19,769 nt of DNA from an uncultured bacterium (lineage in GTDB: Bacteria > Actinomycetota > Coriobacteriia > Coriobacteriales > Coriobacteriaceae): assembly GCA_905214525.1 (NCBI GenBank), contig CAJMMN010000034.1, positions 1 to 19,769 on the forward strand. Reading direction: 5' to 3'. The notes beneath the pieces are model-generated. The model had not been told where the DNA came from. It did no database searches and saw only the letters and a list, made by a program, of their open reading frames with translations. Numbering within the stretch: position 1 is the stretch's first letter; each line of letters starts with the position of its first letter. Below, piece by piece: positions 1 through 6,776 of this stretch. The translations under genes were made by a program, and so were the position numbers.

Positions 1-953
1 TTGAAGGACGCGCTCACTGTGGCGCTGCCCTTGTTGGATGCGGTGAACTGCTTCGTCACCGTCTTCTCGGTGCCGTCGATGCCGCGCCAGTGCAGGGTCG
101 CGGTGCCGTTCACGTTCTCGGTCTTCGACCCGTCGGTGGACAGGCTGATCGTGTCCGAAGCGTCCTTGGTGTCACCCGACTGGCCCGACATTTCCGCAGC
201 CTGCGTGCTCACGCTCAGATGATAGGTCGGCGGCTTCGGCTGGTACTTGTCCAGCACGATGATGATCAGGTTCGGCGTCGCACCGGCCCGCGCGATGTTG
301 TCATACGCGATCTTGTCCACGCTGGTCGACGGATCATCATCAAAGCCATCTGAGGTCCGGTAGCTTTGTGTACCGGCATAGTTATATGTATACGGTTTGA
401 TTTGCGAGTCCCAGGACGAGTACCATTCGGACGCCGAATAGCCGCCGGACCCGTTGTACACCCATCTGCCGCCCTGCTGGCCGGCGACCGAGCCCACGCC
501 CACGACACGGCAGTCGCCGTCGCCCTCGCCCGGATGACGCTGACGGAACCCGGCCACGCACTTCGACAACGCGCCCCGCAACGTATCGCGGATCGCCCCC
601 GGCCCGTCGTACACGCCGTCGTTCACCACACTCACGCCGGCACGCTTGTACGCGGCCTCCACCGACGCGATGCGCGGCGAGCCGTCGGCGTTCGCGGCCG
701 GACCGAAGCTGCCGGACGCGTCGTCCTTGTACTGCCAGAACATGCCCGCGGGAAGGCCGCCGGTCGCGCCGCCCGGACGGTTGTCTCCCGCGCCGCCCGC
801 ATACGCGGTCGACGCCACCAGGCCGCCCGTGGCCAGCGTGGCCACGGCCACCAGGCCGGCAAGCACCGTGCGTGCCGGCCCCGCCCCATGCGCGCCACGC
901 GCGAGCGGTTCATGACTCCGCCCGGCCGACGCCCTATCATGACGAAAACCCAT
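1..953 (-). CDS. Large secreted surface protein, N-terminal part (runs off the left edge)
   Basis: The visible 317 codons start at an ATG seven bases after a strong AGGGAGGAG ribosome binding site. An unusually long signal peptide is visible: a basic region, then a hydrophobic stretch at about residues 30-50 (VLAGLVAVATLATGG), ending in an AYA-type cleavage site near residue 52. The mature part starts with a Gly-rich linker and a MFWQYKDDASGSFGP block, has two Cys residues, and then about 75 residues of Thr/Ser-rich beta-like sequence that looks like the first of a series of Ig-like or VaFE-type repeats. Large wall-anchored bifidobacterial proteins of this style occur in mobile elements; a role in adhesion or mating-pair contact is inferred. 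The C-terminus, including any LPXTG anchor, lies outside the window. The gene is probably transcribed separately, because a terminator lies upstream at 1103-1143. Confidence 0.75.
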   Translation of the reverse strand, partial: MGFRHDRASAGRSHEPLARGAHGAGPARTVLAGLVAVATLATGGLVASTAYAGGAGDNRPGGATGGLPAGMFWQYKDDASGSFGPAANADGSPRIASVEAAYKRAGVSVVNDGVYDGPGAIRDTLRGALSKCVAGFRQRHPGEGDGDCRVVGVGSVAGQQGGRWVYNGSGGYSASEWYSSWDSQIKPYTYNYAGTQSYRTSDGFDDDPSTSVDKIAYDNIARAGATPNLIIIVLDKYQPKPPTYHLSVSTQAAEMSGQSGDTKDASDTISLSTDGSKTENVNGTATLHWRGIDGTEKTVTKQFTASNKGSATVSASF

Positions 954-969
954 AAGGGTCTCCTCCCTG

Positions 970-981
970 TGTTGATCAACA
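970..981. promoter_or_regulatory. Perfect 12-bp palindrome next to the surface-protein RBS
   Basis: TGTTGATCAACA is a perfect inverted repeat directly upstream of the AGGGAGGAG site of the surface-protein gene. Its position in the 5' leader suggests an operator or a mRNA structure affecting translation. No binding protein can be assigned. Confidence 0.3.
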
Positions 982-1102
982 GGACGGGCCTCTCCCGCCC
1001 CTCACGGAACCGGCCCCACAGGCCGGACTCCACGACCCCCACCCGCGTACCCCGGGAAACCACACCGATATCACAGGAAAAACACAGGGAAAAGAGAACT
1101 TG

Positions 1103-1143
1103 GAAATAAAAAGGGTCTTGCCCGAAATTCGAGCAAGACCCTT
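1103..1143 (-). terminator. Rho-independent terminator after the Tyr/Gly-repeat membrane protein
   Basis: Read on the minus strand, an 11-bp perfect stem (AAGGGTCTTGC with GCAAGACCCTT, arms at 1133-1143 and 1111-1121) encloses an 11-nt loop and is followed by TTTTTATTT. It lies 20 bp after the TAA stop at 1164 and separates that gene from the surface-protein gene. Confidence 0.92.
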
Positions 1144-1163
1144 ATGGACTTTATTGATAGTCG

Positions 1164-2192
1164 TTAATGATGAATCAGACCGTCGCTTGATGGTGGAGGA
1201 CAATCAGTAGTACATCCGTGTCCTCCGCTGATTGGTCCGCTGGGGGCGGAACCCCCACCGTTGCCGCCTCCGGTCGCGGGCGGCGTGTACGTGCCTCCTC
1301 CCGTGTAGCCGCCACCGGTGTAGCCTCCTCCCGTGTAGCCTCCTCCCGTGTAGCCTCCTCCCGTGTAGCCTCCACCGGTGTAGCCGGTGCCGCCGCCGTA
1401 CGAGTAGCCGCCGCCATAGGACTGGGCCTGCTGCTGCGCCTGCGCCTGGGCCGCCGCCGCGTCGGCCGCCGCCTGGGCCTCCTGTTCGGCCTGGGCCTTC
1501 TCCTCGGCCTCCCTTCTGGCCTTCGCGTCGGCGTCGGCCTTCGCCTTGGCCTTGACCGACCCGTCCACCGCGTTCACGGCCTCGCCGATCGCGTCCGCGT
1601 CCCTGTCCTTGATGGCCTGCTCCAACATGCTACGGGTCTTCTCGTCGGCGACCCTGCCCTTCGAATCGGCGAGCAGCTTCTCCGCGTCCTCGACCGTCCT
1701 GTCGAGCCTCGAGGATTCCACCGCCTTGACGGCCTTCCCGAGCGATGCGGCATGGGTCTTGTACCAGGCGGCCTGCCTGTCGAGCTTCGACGTCGCCTCG
1801 TCCAAACCGGCCTTGGAACCGGCCAAGCACCCCTCATACTCGGGAGCCGTGGTCTTCAACGCCTTGGCCAGCGCGTCCACGGTCCTCGCGTCCTTCACCT
1901 GGTCGGCGGCGACCGCCGAGGCGTCGGCGGCCTGGCCGTTGACGAGCGCGTTGTAGTCGTTCGCCGCGCCACGCGCCCCGTCCGCCGCCACGGCGCAAGC
2001 CTCCTTCGCCTCGGCCAGTTCGCGCGCCGACCACATACGGTAGCCGGCCACACCGCCCACGGCGAGCAGCACCAGCACGCAACCCGCCGCCGCGGGCGCC
2101 AGCCACTTCGGACGCCTGCGAACCGTTTCGGGCTCGGGTTCGGGCACCACGCCCACGCCGTCCGGGGACGGCACCTTGTCCTCTTCGCTCAT
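1164..2192 (-). CDS. Single-pass membrane protein with coiled coil and Tyr/Gly pentapeptide tail
   Basis: The protein has 342 residues; the ATG at 2192 was chosen because GGAAAGGAACGAGG precedes it, although the frame stays open further upstream. Layout: an acidic, Pro-rich cytoplasmic N-terminus (1-28), one membrane segment (about 31-53), and an external helical domain with a Cys just after the membrane (EACAVAAD) and a second in EYEGCLAGS. A charged Ala/Glu/Lys/Gln coiled coil follows at about 220-270, then a flexible tail of six YTGGG-type repeats and a terminal segment with two Cys (GCTTDCPPP). The external domain aligns by eye with the protein at 6923-7720: same Cys positions, a shared ESSR block, and AEKLLADS against ARGLLAGS. 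No catalytic motif is visible. An envelope-spanning structural role in conjugation is inferred. It ends in a strong terminator. Confidence 0.8.
   Translation of the reverse strand: MSEEDKVPSPDGVGVVPEPEPETVRRRPKWLAPAAAGCVLVLLAVGGVAGYRMWSARELAEAKEACAVAADGARGAANDYNALVNGQAADASAVAADQVKDARTVDALAKALKTTAPEYEGCLAGSKAGLDEATSKLDRQAAWYKTHAASLGKAVKAVESSRLDRTVEDAEKLLADSKGRVADEKTRSMLEQAIKDRDADAIGEAVNAVDGSVKAKAKADADAKARREAEEKAQAEQEAQAAADAAAAQAQAQQQAQSYGGGYSYGGGTGYTGGGYTGGGYTGGGYTGGGYTGGGYTGGGTYTPPATGGGNGGGSAPSGPISGGHGCTTDCPPPSSDGLIHH
1302..1391. repeat. Six tandem 15-bp units inside the coding region
   Basis: The unit is CGTGTAGCCTCCTCC with small variations (CC/GG and T/A changes), repeated six times without gaps. 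On the minus strand it encodes the pentapeptide YTGGG. The uniform 15-bp period keeps the frame, so unit number could vary by slippage. Confidence 0.9.
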
Positions 2193-2463
2193 CCTCGTTC
2201 CTTTCCCATCATCGGACCAACCGCCGGCACCCCCTTCCGGGAGAGAGGGACGGTCCGCATGAACACATCCTATGCCACGGCCGGCGATCCCGCCGCCCGG
2301 CATGCCATCCACCCGACAATCCGCCGATATCGGGGGAGCGGAAGGGGAAGCCGGACGGCTGGCGCTCCCCTTCCCGAAATGCCAGTACACGCAAGCCGCG
2401 GCGACCAGGAGCCACAGAAGGGCGGCGTACGCTGGATCCCGTCCATGCCGGCGGCGTGAGGAA
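2193..2463. other. Intergenic region with a start-less membrane-like frame
   Basis: No gene can be supported here. On the minus strand, however, the frame continuous with the gene ending at 1164 encodes a convincing hydrophobic segment (AYAALLWLLVAAACVYW) at about 2385-2435, with no ATG upstream of it and only an internal GTG. It may be the remnant of a small membrane-protein gene or an extended N-terminus with a lost start. No convincing promoter hexamers were found. Confidence 0.35.
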
Positions 2464-3009
2464 TCATCGGGGCCGACGGATGGCCTTGCGATAACCTTTG
2501 GATTCCGGATCCCGTTCCACGGTGAATCGTTCCCTCAACAGATCCAGCACGGCATAGACCTTGCGGCATGCATGAGGATTGACCGGACGGATCTTTCCAT
2601 GAGGCGTGGCCTCGGAGGCCGCCTGATATAAGCGAATATCCTCTTCGGTCAGCAGCCCGCTGAGATCGATGTTCGCGTGCTCCGGAGCCTTTGGAATGGG
2701 GGCGGCTTCAACCTCCGCATCGATCTCTCGCATATCCGCGCACTGGGTGCGACCGAATCCGCAATAGCTGAACATGGAATCCGCATGCCTGCGAATCGTA
2801 TCCTTGCCGGCCAGCTCCCTGAACGCGGATAGTCCGATTTCATCGGATCTGAATGGCAGGAAGAAATCCCGGGAGATTCTGAGTCGTAACGTACCGTCCG
2901 GCAATGGGATACGTTCGATGTGATGCCTGGTCAGAACGGCCCGAAGTAATTGCTCCGCATCGTCCACATGATCCGGATAATCCTCCGCGGACGTCATCTG
3001 ACGGACCAT
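2464..3009 (-). CDS. Conserved-looking hypothetical protein, last gene of the methyltransferase cassette
   Basis: The protein has 181 residues; its ATG at 3009 overlaps the stop of the previous ORF at 2994, which suggests translational coupling. The middle part reads LRLRISRDFF, then FRSDEIGLSAFREL, and later IPKAPEHANIDLSGL. The pattern of Arg-Phe, Leu-Ser and His-Ala-x-Ile elements resembles small uncharacterised proteins often found beside GWxG-type small proteins, which is what precedes it here. This resemblance is from memory and weak. The C-terminal third is basic (KVYAVLDLLRERF, then KAIRRPR). No membrane segment, signal or catalytic motif is visible. Codon use is less GC-rich than in the conjugation genes, as for the whole cassette. 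Confidence 0.7.
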   Translation of the reverse strand: MVRQMTSAEDYPDHVDDAEQLLRAVLTRHHIERIPLPDGTLRLRISRDFFLPFRSDEIGLSAFRELAGKDTIRRHADSMFSYCGFGRTQCADMREIDAEVEAAPIPKAPEHANIDLSGLLTEEDIRLYQAASEATPHGKIRPVNPHACRKVYAVLDLLRERFTVERDPESKGYRKAIRRPR

Positions 3010-3359
3010 CCACGGGACGGGGAATTCCAGGAACGGGTCAAAGGGCGTCCCTGGGCCAAAGCCTCCAGAAGCTGCCGTGGGATGGCATCATCCCGGTTCC
3101 AGACAAGGAACAGGTCATCACGGTCAAGGTTCGTGGACGAAGCCAGCTCGTCGTCGCCCACCTCGACGGATATGTCCCTGTCCTCATCCAGATAATAGGT
3201 GATGTTGATGGTTCCTCTCGGGGAAGGGGAAACGCATGGCACGATACGGTTGACAGCGGAGACCCGGGACAGGAAGGCGCGCGCGTTCCGAATGATCATC
3301 CGGGAGGGCGCGAACGTGCCGGGGCCGGCCCAGCCGTCTTTCATGTCCAGGAAATCCAC
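2994..3359 (-). CDS. Small GWxG-type hypothetical protein, start uncertain
   Basis: The frame encodes DFLDMKDGWAGPGTFAPS, then MIIRNARAFL, then a beta-rich part (GTINITYYLDEDRDISVEVG). This matches the general look of a widespread family of about 110-residue proteins with a GWDGYG-like start, a helix, and a GxIxxxYY strand; the family function is unknown. The start is a problem: the nearest candidate is GTG at 3359 with only a weak GGCGGCGGG upstream, and the frame remains open upstream as SRLDLASDDRYPQESDYGGG with no ATG. It overlaps the ParB-like ORF by 19 bp and the next ORF by 16 bp, each in a different frame. It may be a separate coupled gene, or part of a longer protein split by a frameshift. 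Confidence 0.6.
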   Translation of the reverse strand: MDFLDMKDGWAGPGTFAPSRMIIRNARAFLSRVSAVNRIVPCVSPSPRGTINITYYLDEDRDISVEVGDDELASSTNLDRDDLFLVWNRDDAIPRQLLEALAQGRPLTRSWNSPSRGWSVR

Positions 3360-3811
3360 GATGGCCGACCCGCCGCCGTAGTCCGATTCCTGCGGGTATC
3401 TGTCGTCTGATGCCAGATCGAGTCGCGATTGGCTGGGATGGGGTCTGGGAAATCCGGAGGCACCAGTTGTTGCTGGCCCTCAGTAGTGAGACCGGCCTTG
3501 CGGAGCATCGCCAGAATGACACGCCTGTTGCCGTCGTATACCCTGTACTTCGGTCCGTCATCGATTCTGCATACCGTGGGCAGTTCGCTCAAATCGAATC
3601 TGTCGCCCATCTCTTTCGACAGCTTGGACAACTGCCATTGCTTCTCGTTGCGTCCGTCGGTTGCGCGACGGATGACATCGTCGTTCGTGTAATCGCCATC
3701 CAGCGGATCGCGGGGATTCTCCGTCCACAGGACCAGATCATCCAGCGGAATGTACTCCACCTGCTGGCCCTCCCATGGGCCGATATTCTTTTCCCCGAAC
3801 GGATTCGCCAT
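3341..3811 (-). CDS. ParB/Srx-like N-terminal domain protein, probably truncated
   Basis: The ORF has 156 codons; the ATG at 3811 has GGAGAGGAC upstream and lies 15 bp after the methyltransferase stop, so the two form an operon. The sequence shows the ParB-like layout: an early IPLDDLVLWTENPRDPL block, a central LSELPTVCRI strand, and the hallmark PKYRVYDGNRRVILAML (residues about 85-101, GNRR box). Such domains occur in partition proteins, sulfiredoxins and CTP-switch or nuclease-like proteins, including defence-associated ones. Homologous proteins normally continue well beyond this domain. Here the sequence after PDFPDPIPAN becomes low-complexity Arg/Thr and ends at 3341, while a good coding frame opens one base out of phase, so truncation or frameshift near 3425-3440 is likely. 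Full-length function cannot be assumed. Confidence 0.75.
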   Translation of the reverse strand: MANPFGEKNIGPWEGQQVEYIPLDDLVLWTENPRDPLDGDYTNDDVIRRATDGRNEKQWQLSKLSKEMGDRFDLSELPTVCRIDDGPKYRVYDGNRRVILAMLRKAGLTTEGQQQLVPPDFPDPIPANRDSIWHQTTDTRRNRTTAAGRPSWISWT

Positions 3812-3826
3812 GTCCTCTCCTTCGCG

Positions 3827-4720
3827 TCAGTGCATGTGGGCTGCGGCCTTGCCCAGTGTATCGGAAAAGATCATCAGCTCGTTCGCGGTGCGCCGGGCGG
3901 AGGCGCTGTATTGCAAAGGAAACAGGCCACCGTACCGTTCCCCGTACAGCTCGCGTATCAACGCCGTATCGTCATAGGTGAGCATCCAATGGGAGTCGGC
4001 ATGATTGTTCAGCAGATTTCCGAGCTCCCTGTGCCTCTCATCGTCCAAGGCGTTCATATACAGGCTGCCGCCTTTCTCCACGTAAGGCGGATCCGCATAG
4101 ATGAACGCCTCAGGGAATCCGACGAATCGTTCGACCACGGCCCTGCCATCCTCGTTTCTGACCTCGATGGAGTCGGCGTGTTCCCCGAGAAATTCAAGTT
4201 TTCGTCTTAGCGAGGCCTTGTTGTACCGCGCCGAAACCTTGTATCTACCGTTCTGTTTCAATCCTCCGATCACGCCGCCGTTCAGCACGCCGGATCTGTT
4301 GGTTCTGTTGAGGAAGAAGAACGCGAACCCCCTGTCCAGCTCACTGGCAGGGTCCGCGATGATGCGTTTCTGCCTATGCCATTCCTCGATAGTGGGTTCC
4401 GCCCGGTCGAATCGTTCCAGGAACGAAGCCGAATCATTGACAGCGCTGTTCCAGAACGCGAACACGTCGGGATCGTAGTCGTTGATAACTACCTTCGATA
4501 CTTTGCGGTCCTTCAACAGACGCAGAGCGACACCGGCACCCCCGGCATAGGGTTCGACATACGTGACGTCACGAATGCCGAGAACATCGATAAGCGAGGC
4601 GACGTACCCGGACAGCACGCTTTTGCCGCCGGGATATCTCAACGGCGAAGCCACATCGTGGTTGGAGACGAGAGGAACGGACAAGCTCCCCGTCTCCGCG
4701 ACTGTAAGCATTGATGGCAT
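3827..4720 (-). CDS. D12-class N6-adenine DNA methyltransferase (Dam-like)
   Basis: The protein has 297 residues from ATG 4720 (GAGAAGGA upstream; a second ATG at 4711 is equally well placed). It transfers a methyl group from S-adenosylmethionine to N6 of adenine in a specific DNA site. Visible family motifs, in the alpha-group order, are PLRYPGGKS (26-34), the SAM-binding YVEPYAGGAGV (54-64), NRTNRSG (138-144), and the catalytic DPPY (210-213). Length and order match Dam/DpnM-type enzymes, so it looks intact. The recognition site cannot be read from sequence; GATC would be typical of the family. It leads the minus-strand cassette with the ParB-like and two small genes. No recognisable restriction endonuclease accompanies it, so it is either an orphan methylase or part of an atypical modification-linked system. 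Confidence 0.93.
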   Translation of the reverse strand: MPSMLTVAETGSLSVPLVSNHDVASPLRYPGGKSVLSGYVASLIDVLGIRDVTYVEPYAGGAGVALRLLKDRKVSKVVINDYDPDVFAFWNSAVNDSASFLERFDRAEPTIEEWHRQKRIIADPASELDRGFAFFFLNRTNRSGVLNGGVIGGLKQNGRYKVSARYNKASLRRKLEFLGEHADSIEVRNEDGRAVVERFVGFPEAFIYADPPYVEKGGSLYMNALDDERHRELGNLLNNHADSHWMLTYDDTALIRELYGERYGGLFPLQYSASARRTANELMIFSDTLGKAAAHMH

Positions 4721-4753
4721 ATCCTTCTCCGGGCTTGTTCTGACGACATGACA

Positions 4754-4759
4754 ATTATA
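4754..4759 (-). promoter_or_regulatory. Perfect -10 box (TATAAT) upstream of the methyltransferase
   Basis: TATAAT on the minus strand lies 33 bp before the ATG at 4720, giving a short leader. No good -35 hexamer is found at 16-18 bp spacing (the sequence there is ACCGGA-like), so it may need an activator or act as an isolated -10. It supports independent transcription of the cassette. Confidence 0.55.
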
Positions 4760-5019
4760 GGGGTTTCGACGGCATGTCCGGTTCTGGTCCAGTGTGAGCC
4801 GGACGATGCAGCCCGCCGGCCGCGCAGCCGACATGCAGTGAGGCGGGACCGCCCGACGGCCAGAAAGTCCAGGGCCTTCCTCCCACACTCCGATCCAATA
4901 TGGCCAATCATTCAGGATGTTTCTTCCTCATGGCGCGATCACCCGCGGCGGCACCGATTTCGGCGGGTGGACGACCATAACGTTCCCGGCCGTCATCGGA
5001 CCGGGAATCGGACGTGAAC
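4760..5019. other. Divergent intergenic region, no gene seen
   Basis: This separates the minus-strand methyltransferase cassette from a small plus-strand gene. I see no supported ORF, terminator or RNA in it. It marks the left boundary of the cargo-like cassette against the GC-rich conjugation segment. Confidence 0.4.
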
Positions 5020-5364
5020 ATGAGCAGGGGCGTCGGACGCATACAGCGGCACATGGAACACATCGCAAACACCATCGAGGCCATGCTCGACCTCCTCGAA
5101 ATCATCCAAAACCTGCCCGCCGCCCGGAACCGCGACCTGGTGGCGCTGCTCGCCATCGGCTGCCTCGTGGCGCTGTCGCTCCTGCGCGTCATGGCGGCCG
5201 CGAGAAAACTCTTGGCCCACGTTCATGCGTGGGGACGCCACACCCGCCACGGCCTCCGGGAAAACGGCGGCGGGCGAAGCCGCGCCGCACGCCATGCCCG
5301 CCGCGGCCGTACGCGGCTCAAGATCCGCTTCGAGGTGGAACACGAACGCGGACGGGAGGAATGA
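5020..5364 (+). CDS. Small single-pass membrane protein with basic tail
   Basis: The ORF has 114 codons, from ATG 5020 (a GTG at 5014 is possible); the upstream GGGAATCGGA is a weak ribosome binding site. The N-terminal amphipathic helix (HIANTIEAMLDLLEII) is followed by one membrane segment (LVALLAIGCLVALSLL, about residues 41-57) and a strongly basic Arg/His C-terminus that would sit in the cytoplasm. Third codon positions are overwhelmingly G or C, as expected for real coding in this genome. It runs opposite to nearly all conjugation genes and converges on the gene ending at 5378 with a 13-bp gap. I do not recognise the family. Confidence 0.5.
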   Translation: MSRGVGRIQRHMEHIANTIEAMLDLLEIIQNLPAARNRDLVALLAIGCLVALSLLRVMAAARKLLAHVHAWGRHTRHGLRENGGGRSRAARHARRGRTRLKIRFEVEHERGREE

Positions 5365-5377
5365 CCGGCGGTACGCG

Positions 5378-5686
5378 TCACCGGTAGTCCGGGCCGGGAG
5401 CCCCGCCGTCGCCGCGCAGCAGGACCCATGCGAGGAACAGGTCCGCCAGTACCGCTCCTGTCAGGTCGAACGCCTGCCAGGGCGCGAACGGCGCGCCCCA
5501 CGGCTCCCGGAACGCGAGCGAACCCAACCCCGCCTGCATCGCCTCCACCGCCAACGCCAGCATGAACAGGCGGGCGCGACGCGAACCCAGACCCTCGCGC
5601 GAGCCCTCCTCACGTGACAGGAGCGCGCAGCACATCAGTACACCCAGCAAGTACAGGGCCTCCAAGGCCACGTCCATCGGGTTCAT
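5378..5686 (-). CDS. Small polytopic membrane protein, coupled to the zinc-ribbon gene
   Basis: The protein has 102 residues. The ATG at 5686 lies inside the stop of the preceding gene (ATGA overlap), with GGCGAGGAC upstream, so the two are translationally coupled. Three hydrophobic segments are visible: ALYLLGVLMCCALL (about 9-24), LFMLALAVEAMQAGLG (about 41-55) and LTGAVLADLFLAWVLL (about 73-90), separated by a charged loop (REEGSREGLGSRRAR). No known family is recognised. Its place at the end of the small-gene cluster suggests an accessory role in conjugation or in sensing with the zinc-ribbon protein; that is inference only. Confidence 0.65.
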   Translation of the reverse strand: MNPMDVALEALYLLGVLMCCALLSREEGSREGLGSRRARLFMLALAVEAMQAGLGSLAFREPWGAPFAPWQAFDLTGAVLADLFLAWVLLRGDGGAPGPDYR

Positions 5687-6204
5687 GTCCTCGCCTTCCC
5701 CGAAAGGAGCTGCCGGCATCGGCCGCACAACCCGTCCGGCGAGCCCTTCCGCCGCGGCGCGCCGCAACGAGAACAGGATGGCAACACACGGTGCGCCCGG
5801 CACCTGCCGCACATGTCCCCGCCCTCGAGGCACCGGCACCTGCCGCATTTCGGGCACATCGGCCTGGCCTGTTCCCGGACCAGTTTCAGGCATCGGGCGC
5901 ACAACCCGTCCACGGGACGGCTCGTCCGCCTCCCGCATTCCCGGCAGCGGGGCAGATCCTCCAAGTGACGGCACTGGGCGCACAACGTGTCGCCGGCACG
6001 GACCCGGCGCCTATGGCATTTCGGACAGATCACGCCCTGCTCGATCCGGCGGCGTTTCTCGGCGGCGAGCTTGAGCAGACGGATCCTCTGGGGCATGCCG
6101 GACCGGCACCACTCCACATACCACGGATCGGCCGGGGACAGGACCCGCAACCCATGCGGACCCCCGGCCTTGCCGGCACGGACCCCGGCAGGATTGTCAG
6201 CCAT
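5683..6204 (-). CDS. Protein with four tandem zinc ribbons
   Basis: The protein has 173 residues from ATG 6204, preceded by GGGAGG. After a basic helical N-terminal half, four CxxC-x(11-12)-CxxC units follow: Cys 60/63/75/78, 87/90/102/105, 117/120/132/135 and 144/147/160/163, with two more Cys (123, 125) in the third unit. Each unit should bind one zinc ion. The units share a DGLCxRC-like second knuckle, so they look like internal duplications. Tandem ribbons of this size usually bind nucleic acid or act as protein adaptors, but no enzyme domain is attached. It is followed by a coupled membrane protein. Longer in-frame starts exist (to 6252) but lack a ribosome binding site. Confidence 0.75.
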   Translation of the reverse strand: MADNPAGVRAGKAGGPHGLRVLSPADPWYVEWCRSGMPQRIRLLKLAAEKRRRIEQGVICPKCHRRRVRAGDTLCAQCRHLEDLPRCRECGRRTSRPVDGLCARCLKLVREQARPMCPKCGRCRCLEGGDMCGRCRAHRVLPSCSRCGAPRRKGSPDGLCGRCRQLLSGKART

Positions 6205-6273
6205 ACGAAACCTCCCTGAACGGAAAAAGCACATGATCGCCGACGCCGACACCCACGAAGGGCGCCTATATCG

Positions 6274-6625
6274 TCAACGGCGCCAGCGCGGCATGACCGG
6301 CGAGCCGTCACGCAGACGGAACCGCTGCTCCATCACCACACGTCCCCCTTCCAGCCATGACAAGTGGCGTTTGACCGTGCCCACGCTGCACTTGCACCAC
6401 GCGGCCAGCTTCCTGTGCGTCGGATGCGCGTTGCGCCCCTCGGCGGGAGTCTTGCAGACGTGCGCGCAGCATGGGCACGCGCGGCACGGGAACGTCGAGC
6501 ATCATCGACAGGTAGAAGTCGTGGCTGCCGTCCGACGGGCAGGCCGCCAACAGGCCCGAAGCGGAACCACGGGCCGGGAAGCCGCCCTGACGCCCGGCAC
6601 GCTCAAGCGTTTCATGCGCTCTCAT
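6274..6625 (-). pseudogene. HTH regulator-like gene split by a +1 frameshift
   Basis: The ATG at 6625 has GTGAGGAGA upstream and overlaps the previous gene's stop (6612). The first frame gives GLLAACPSDGSHDFYLSMML and continues to about 6460. After that the convincing sequence moves to the +1 frame: CKTPAEGRNAHPTHRKLAAW, then CKCSVGTVKRHLSWLEGG, a clear helix-turn-helix with recognition helix SVGTVKRHL, ending RDGSPVMPRWRR and a TGA at 6274. The second frame has no usable start codon after its upstream stop, and 6625-6274 is 352 bp (3n+1). So this is one gene of about 116 residues with a single extra base, either a real inactivating mutation, programmed frameshifting, or a sequencing error. 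The intact protein would be a small DNA-binding regulator inside the conjugation operon. Confidence 0.65.
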
Positions 6626-6776
6626 GGCTCTCCTCACCCACGGAACCGGCCGACTCCTCACGCCAACGGGCCTCAAGCATGTCGCGGCGCGTGGCCGCGC
6701 GGCACAGGCCGAACGTCAGCAGACAGGACGCGGCGAAAACGAAAACGACGGCGATCACGAGTATGAGGTGCATCAT
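6612..6776 (-). CDS. 54-residue single-pass membrane peptide
   Basis: A Val/Ala/Leu-rich membrane segment (residues 3-25, LILVIAVVFVFAASCLL) is followed by an Arg-containing and then Glu/Ser-rich cytoplasmic tail (EESAGSVGEESHESA). The ATG at 6776 follows GGGGGCGGGCCG; a second ATG comes directly after. It overlaps the next gene by 14 bp and the preceding small ORF by 4 bp, so it belongs to the operon. Function unknown; small membrane peptides like this are common in Gram-positive T4SS operons. Confidence 0.6.
   Translation of the reverse strand: MMHLILVIAVVFVFAASCLLTFGLCRAATRRDMLEARWREESAGSVGEESHESA

Noticed and set aside
1302..1391. CRISPR-like short repeats
   Set aside because: The units are contiguous without spacers and keep the reading frame of a protein tail.
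2193..2390. Longer GTG start for the Tyr/Gly-repeat membrane protein
   Set aside because: No ribosome binding site there; the ATG at 2192 has a good one and places the membrane segment normally.
3410..4210. 266-codon plus-strand ORF
   Set aside because: Antisense to the ParB-like gene and the methyltransferase, which have clear motifs.
4993..5343. Minus-strand 116-codon ORF
   Set aside because: It is antisense to the plus-strand membrane gene, which has better third-position GC and a hydrophobic segment.
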